Shown here: piece after piece, positions 5,815-8,764 of the stretch
How the letters are laid out: each line of letters opens with the position of its first letter
Numbering within the stretch: position 1 is the first letter of the stretch
Assembly (NCBI GenBank): GCA_027064665.1
Contig: JAMOPH010000323.1
Location: forward strand, 1-8,764
Origin: a bacterium
Lineage (GTDB): Bacteria > UBP14 > UBA6098 > B30-G16
DNA length: 8,764 nt
Direction of reading: 5' to 3'
Translations under genes and position numbers: made by a program
Notes under the pieces: generated by a model
The model's database searches: none
Seen by the model: only the letters and a program-made list of their open reading frames with translations
Told to the model about the DNA's origin: nothing

Positions 5815-6651
5815 TCACCTGTCGGGCGGAAAATCGCCAAACCGCACCCGGAACCTGACAAAATCGGAGTTCCCGTTTTGGTCGGAGACCATAATTATCG
5901 CCTCGGAATCCGAGTGCAGAGCGCCAACGCTCAACCACCGCACCATAACTTTCCTGCTCTGGTGAGGGGGAATTCTTATCTCCGCCGGCGAGAGAACAAA
6001 TTTTGATGTGTCCGGCACGGGCGCAAACCCCGGCGAGAGGTTCACCGCCCTGCGGGATTCCCTCTGTGGCGTCCGAACCACGATTTTATAGACCATCGCA
6101 GAGTCCGTGTTGTTGAAGACACTGAATTCCCCCACCGGGTTTTCCGCCGGAACCTCAACCACCGAGGGCGCAACCCCCATATCCCCATATGGCGGCACAG
6201 AAACTTCTTTGCGGGGTTCGGTCTCCACAAAGTAGTTGACCACGATAACGGGCGTCCACACGCCCAAATCCTCGCCGGTGACCAGCGCCTGCACCAGAAA
6301 ATGCTTGTTGTAAAATCGTTCATCCGCCGGGATATCTGTCCACATCTGCGCCCGGAACACGCCGTCGGGGTCTGCCCGCAGTGTCTCGCCCTCGCCGATA
6401 TGAAACCACCGGATATCCGGAATTGGCATATACCCCTCAACGCCGAAAAGCGCCTGTTGGGGCGGCAGTATGTGGACTATCACGAACCTGTCGGCGGTGT
6501 CGCTGACTATGAACGAAAATCCCAGACTCTGCGGATGCCCCACCGGAACATACTGCGAGGTGAAACATCCCGGCGCCACCTCAATGCCATACGCCGAAGC
6601 GCACAGCAACATCGCCGCAGACAGAATTATAACCGATTTTCTCATACCCAT
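5815..6651 (-). CDS. Secreted protein with two Ig-like domains, the second PapD-like; function unknown
   Basis: This 278-residue protein begins with a typical Sec signal peptide (MRKS, hydrophobic 7-18, likely cut near ASA-YG at about 20-22). A Cys at 17 is not in a good lipobox. The mature part looks all-beta. One domain (about 24-145) contains NKHFLVQALV and NYFVET, recalling PapD/MSP-type Ig folds. A second (about 160-272) has a strand order like the N-terminal domain of pilus chaperones, with VFNNTDSAMVYKIVV, FVLSPAEIRIPP and VRFRVRF. No usher, pilin or other secretion gene is adjacent, so a true chaperone role is unproven and a structural or adhesive periplasmic role is equally possible. 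The ATG at 6645 may be the real start, since AAGAG lies six bases before it, whereas the ATG at 6651 directly abuts that site. The gene has a clear promoter. Confidence 0.7.
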   Translation of the reverse strand: MGMRKSVIILSAAMLLCASAYGIEVAPGCFTSQYVPVGHPQSLGFSFIVSDTADRFVIVHILPPQQALFGVEGYMPIPDIRWFHIGEGETLRADPDGVFRAQMWTDIPADERFYNKHFLVQALVTGEDLGVWTPVIVVNYFVETEPRKEVSVPPYGDMGVAPSVVEVPAENPVGEFSVFNNTDSAMVYKIVVRTPQRESRRAVNLSPGFAPVPDTSKFVLSPAEIRIPPHQSRKVMVRWLSVGALHSDSEAIIMVSDQNGNSDFVRFRVRFGDFPPDR

Positions 6652-6666
6652 CTCTTTCTTCTGCGA

Positions 6667-6695
6667 AATTTAAGCAATACAATCCCTAATGTCAA
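6667..6695 (-). promoter_or_regulatory. Sigma-70-type promoter of the Ig-like protein gene
   Basis: On the minus strand TTGACA (6695-6690) is a perfect -35 box, and TAAATT (6672-6667) matches four of six -10 bases at an ideal 17-base spacer. The expected start site near 6660 leaves a leader of only about 10-15 bases. This favours the internal ATG at 6645 over the one at 6651. Confidence 0.65.
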
Positions 6696-6759
6696 TTGAG
6701 TCATCGGAAATATGTAGTCTGTTAAAAAAGTAATTTGTGAGGGGAATTTGAAAGTGTAC

Positions 6760-6765
6760 TTTAAT
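6760..6765 (+). promoter_or_regulatory. Possible -10 element for dxs
   Basis: TTTAAT matches TATAAT at five of six positions, but the nearest -35-like TTGTGA (6735-6740) is 19 bases away, longer than ideal. If used, transcription would start near 6772, after the GTG at 6769 and before the ATG at 6796, in agreement with the chosen dxs start. Confidence 0.3.
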
Positions 6766-6785
6766 TAAGTGGAACACAACATTGC

Positions 6786-6790
6786 GGGAG
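6786..6790 (+). promoter_or_regulatory. Shine-Dalgarno site that decides the dxs start
   Basis: GGGAG ends five bases before the ATG at 6796. No Shine-Dalgarno-like sequence precedes the in-frame GTG at 6769, whose upstream bases are all AT-rich. Confidence 0.7.
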
Positions 6791-6795
6791 TCCAG

Positions 6796-8676
6796 ATGGG
6801 ACTGCTGGAGAGGATAAATTCACCTCAGGACATAAAAGAACTTGACATATCCCAACTGCCGGAACTTGCCGCCGAGTTGAGGGACTACATAATCAAGTCC
6901 GTGGCGCAGACCGGCGGTCATCTTGCGCCCAGTCTGGGAGTGGTTGAGTTGACCATTGCGCTTTTGTATGTCTATGACCTTCCCCGGGATAAAATTATCT
7001 GGGATGTGGGGCATCAGGCATACGGGTATAAGGTTCTTACGGGCAGGCGGGACAGGTTGCCCACGATTCGGCAGTATGGCGGGATTTCGGGGTTTCTGCG
7101 GCGTGATGAGAGCGAATACGATTTCTGGGGCGCAGGGCACGCAAGCACATCAATCTCTGCGGCGCTGGGATTTGCGATAGAGAGGGACCTTCGGGGCGAG
7201 GACTACAATGTCACCGCCGTCATCGGCGACGGGTCCCTCACCGGCGGACTCGCATTTGAGGGACTCAACAACGCCGGCGCCACAAACACCGAGATTCTGG
7301 TCATCCTCAACGACAACGCTATGTCAATCTCGCCGAATGTGGGGGCGCTGGCAAGATACCTCACCAAAATGGTGGCAAGCCCGGCATACCAGAGGGTCAA
7401 AACAGATTTGTGGGAATTTGCCGGCAAGGTCGGTGAACTCGGGAAACATCTGCGCAGTCTCGGGCGAAAACTTGAGGACACTCTCAAAAATTTCATCGTT
7501 CCGGGGATGCTGTTTGAGCATTTCGGATTTGACTACTACGGTCCAGTTGACGGGCACGATATCCCCGGACTTATAAAAATTCTGCGGGAACTGAAGGAGG
7601 TTAGAAAGCCAAAATTTTTACACATAATCACCACCAAGGGCAAGGGTTTCAAGCCTGCCGAGGTAGATGCCACCACATATCACGGGCTGGGGCGGTTCAA
7701 TCCTGAGACCGGCGAACCGATTCGCACCGAAGGTCCGCCGTCATACACAAAAATTTTCGGCGATGCTATGGTGACCTTCGGCGAAAGGTATCCCGACCTT
7801 GTGGCTATCACTGCGGCGATGGAGACCGGCACCGGACTGGACAAATTCCACGAGAGGTATCCCGAGCGCTTCTTTGATGTCGGGATTGCCGAGGAGCACG
7901 CTGTGGTTTTCGGCGGTTCGCTTGCGGCGCAGGGAAGGCGCACTGTGGTGGCGATATACTCCACATTCCTTCAGCGCGCCTACGACCAGATTATCCACGA
8001 TATAGCGCTGCAGAAGGTCCCGCTGATATTCGCCATAGACCGCGGCGGAGTTGTGGGCGAGGACGGTCCCACCCACCACGGCGTGTTTGATATCGCATAT
8101 CTTCGCACCGTGCCGGGGGTTGTTATCACCGCCCCCAAGGATGAGAACGAGTTGAGAAATCTGCTTTTTACTGCGCTGGAGAGGTTCTCCGAGCCGTGGG
8201 CGATACGCTATCCCCGTGGCGCCGCCGTGGGCGTTCAGTTGAAGGATTTTGAGACCATCCCCTTCGGCAAATGGGAGGTTCTGCGCACCGGCGACGGCTC
8301 ACTCTTGATTTTAGCCGTTGGCGCAACCGTGTATCCCGCCCTTGATGCCGCCGAAAAACTGGCGAAAGAATTTGGTGTCTCACCCACCGTGGTCAACTGC
8401 CGGTTCGTCAAGCCGATGGATGAACAACTTCTGGCGCAACTTGCCGGCGAGCACCGCAAAATCCTGACGGTGGAGGAGGGCACAGTTATGGGCGGTTTCG
8501 GCGAGGGGGTTCTGCATTTTCTGGAGGAGCGGGGTATCCCCCGGGAGAGGGTGCATATTCACGGCGTGCCCGACCAGTTTGTCACCCACGGACCACGGAA
8601 AAAACTTTTAGAAATCCTCAAACTTGATGCCGCCGGAATAGAGGAGGTGGCAAGGGAGTTTTTGGGAATTTCCTGA
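6796..8676 (+). CDS. dxs: 1-deoxy-D-xylulose-5-phosphate synthase
   Basis: Dxs condenses pyruvate and glyceraldehyde 3-phosphate to DXP with thiamine diphosphate, the first and controlling step of the MEP isoprenoid pathway and a source for thiamine and pyridoxal synthesis. From the ATG it has 626 residues, the normal length. The order is typical: LLERINSPQDIKEL at the N-terminus, TGGHLAPSLG (His42), WDVGHQAYGYK, the ThDP/Mg motif GDGSLTGG (144-151) with NDN (172-174), and YYGPVDGHD. Then come the pyrimidine-domain GIAEEHAVVFGG with catalytic Glu366, FAIDRGGVVGEDGPTHHG, the substrate-binding RYPRG, and a transketolase C-terminal domain ending near HGVPDQFVTHGPR. All key residues are present. 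The frame extends upstream to a GTG at 6769, but the encoded extra residues are unlike the family and lack a ribosome site. It is divergent from the secreted Ig-like gene. Confidence 0.97.
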   Translation: MGLLERINSPQDIKELDISQLPELAAELRDYIIKSVAQTGGHLAPSLGVVELTIALLYVYDLPRDKIIWDVGHQAYGYKVLTGRRDRLPTIRQYGGISGFLRRDESEYDFWGAGHASTSISAALGFAIERDLRGEDYNVTAVIGDGSLTGGLAFEGLNNAGATNTEILVILNDNAMSISPNVGALARYLTKMVASPAYQRVKTDLWEFAGKVGELGKHLRSLGRKLEDTLKNFIVPGMLFEHFGFDYYGPVDGHDIPGLIKILRELKEVRKPKFLHIITTKGKGFKPAEVDATTYHGLGRFNPETGEPIRTEGPPSYTKIFGDAMVTFGERYPDLVAITAAMETGTGLDKFHERYPERFFDVGIAEEHAVVFGGSLAAQGRRTVVAIYSTFLQRAYDQIIHDIALQKVPLIFAIDRGGVVGEDGPTHHGVFDIAYLRTVPGVVITAPKDENELRNLLFTALERFSEPWAIRYPRGAAVGVQLKDFETIPFGKWEVLRTGDGSLLILAVGATVYPALDAAEKLAKEFGVSPTVVNCRFVKPMDEQLLAQLAGEHRKILTVEEGTVMGGFGEGVLHFLEERGIPRERVHIHGVPDQFVTHGPRKKLLEILKLDAAGIEEVAREFLGIS

Positions 8677-8764
8677 TGGATGCGGGATTTGTCCGGAGGT
8701 TTTCGGTTTTAGTGTATTATTACTACTTTCTTACTAAATCTCCCATCAACACTGCGGAGAAAAT
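8676..8764 (+). CDS. Possible 5' end of a further gene overlapping the dxs stop (partial)
   Basis: An ATG at 8676-8678 shares its A with the dxs TGA and opens a frame of at least 29 codons that runs off the window edge. The peptide starts MDAGFVRRFSVL and continues through YYYYFL, which could lead into a membrane or hydrophobic segment, but no family is recognisable. GGGA (8664-8667) eight bases before the ATG is a modest ribosome site. The overlap geometry resembles coupled genes. Against it, 29 open codons are easily reached by chance, and the AT-rich stretch 8710-8740 could instead be intergenic. Confidence 0.35.
   Translation, partial: MDAGFVRRFSVLVYYYYFLTKSPINTAEK

Noticed and set aside
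5522..5938. Minus-strand open frame spanning the convergent gap
   Set aside because: It covers both hairpin terminators, overlaps the 71-residue gene and the end of the Ig-like gene, and has no domain-like sequence.
5981..6335. Repeated TCCGCCGG-type words that could look like REP elements
   Set aside because: They lie inside coding sequence and reflect frequent Pro, Ala and Gly codons ending in C or G. They have no regular spacing or hairpin arrangement.
6769..6795. GTG start for dxs, nine codons upstream
   Set aside because: There is no ribosome site before it, and the residues are unlike the Dxs N-terminus. The ATG at 6796 has GGGAG at 5 bases and begins with the family's LLERINSP.
1..8764. 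CRISPR array, insertion sequence, phage genes, attachment sites or retroelement
   Set aside because: No direct-repeat arrays, terminal inverted repeats around transposase-like genes, integrases or reverse-transcriptase motifs were seen. The tRNA shows no partial duplicate nearby that would suggest integration.

Overview
The window is an ordinary stretch of bacterial chromosome, densely packed, with moderately high GC by eye and strong Shine-Dalgarno use. The promoters resemble the sigma-70 type. A heptosyltransferase-like family 9 glycosyltransferase, a lipoprotein-type NlpC/P60 hydrolase and a secreted PapD-like Ig-fold protein all point to a diderm (Gram-negative type) organism. Several small zinc-ribbon proteins of unknown role, a DUF3467 protein and an unusual gene order would fit a poorly characterised phylum, but I cannot name a taxon from this sequence. 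There is no trace of phage, transposon, CRISPR or plasmid functions.

Layout, left to right. The 3' end of an adenine deaminase gene (1-375, +) is cut by the window edge. After an 83-base AT-rich gap comes a + strand group: a DUF3467 protein (459-767), a putative heavy-metal/manganese exporter of the ArsP_2 type whose start overlaps the DUF3467 stop (764-1648), and a GT9 glycosyltransferase (about 1718-2812). The GT9 gene ends tail to tail with a - strand NlpC/P60 lipoprotein (2809-3393), and the two stop codons overlap by 4 bases. Next on the - strand are tRNA-Ser(CGA) (3434-3524) with its own strong promoter, a 118-residue zinc-ribbon protein (3580-3936) and an SLC13/DASS anion transporter (3949-5277). 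The last two form an operon.

A divergent promoter region separates the transporter from a 71-residue zinc-ribbon protein (5419-5634, +). Two hairpin terminators follow. A secreted two-domain Ig-like protein (5815-6651, -) has a clear TTGACA-type promoter. Divergent from it is dxs (6796-8676, +), the first enzyme of the MEP isoprenoid pathway. An open frame overlapping the dxs stop runs off the right edge.

The genes are mainly housekeeping: purine salvage, envelope building and remodelling, transport, isoprenoid precursors and a tRNA. I see no multi-gene system that is clearly new. The points most worth following are the translational coupling of DUF3467 to a metal exporter, the transporter flanked by two uncharacterised zinc-ribbon proteins, the His-for-Asn change in the second SNT motif of that transporter, and the lone PapD-like secreted protein.
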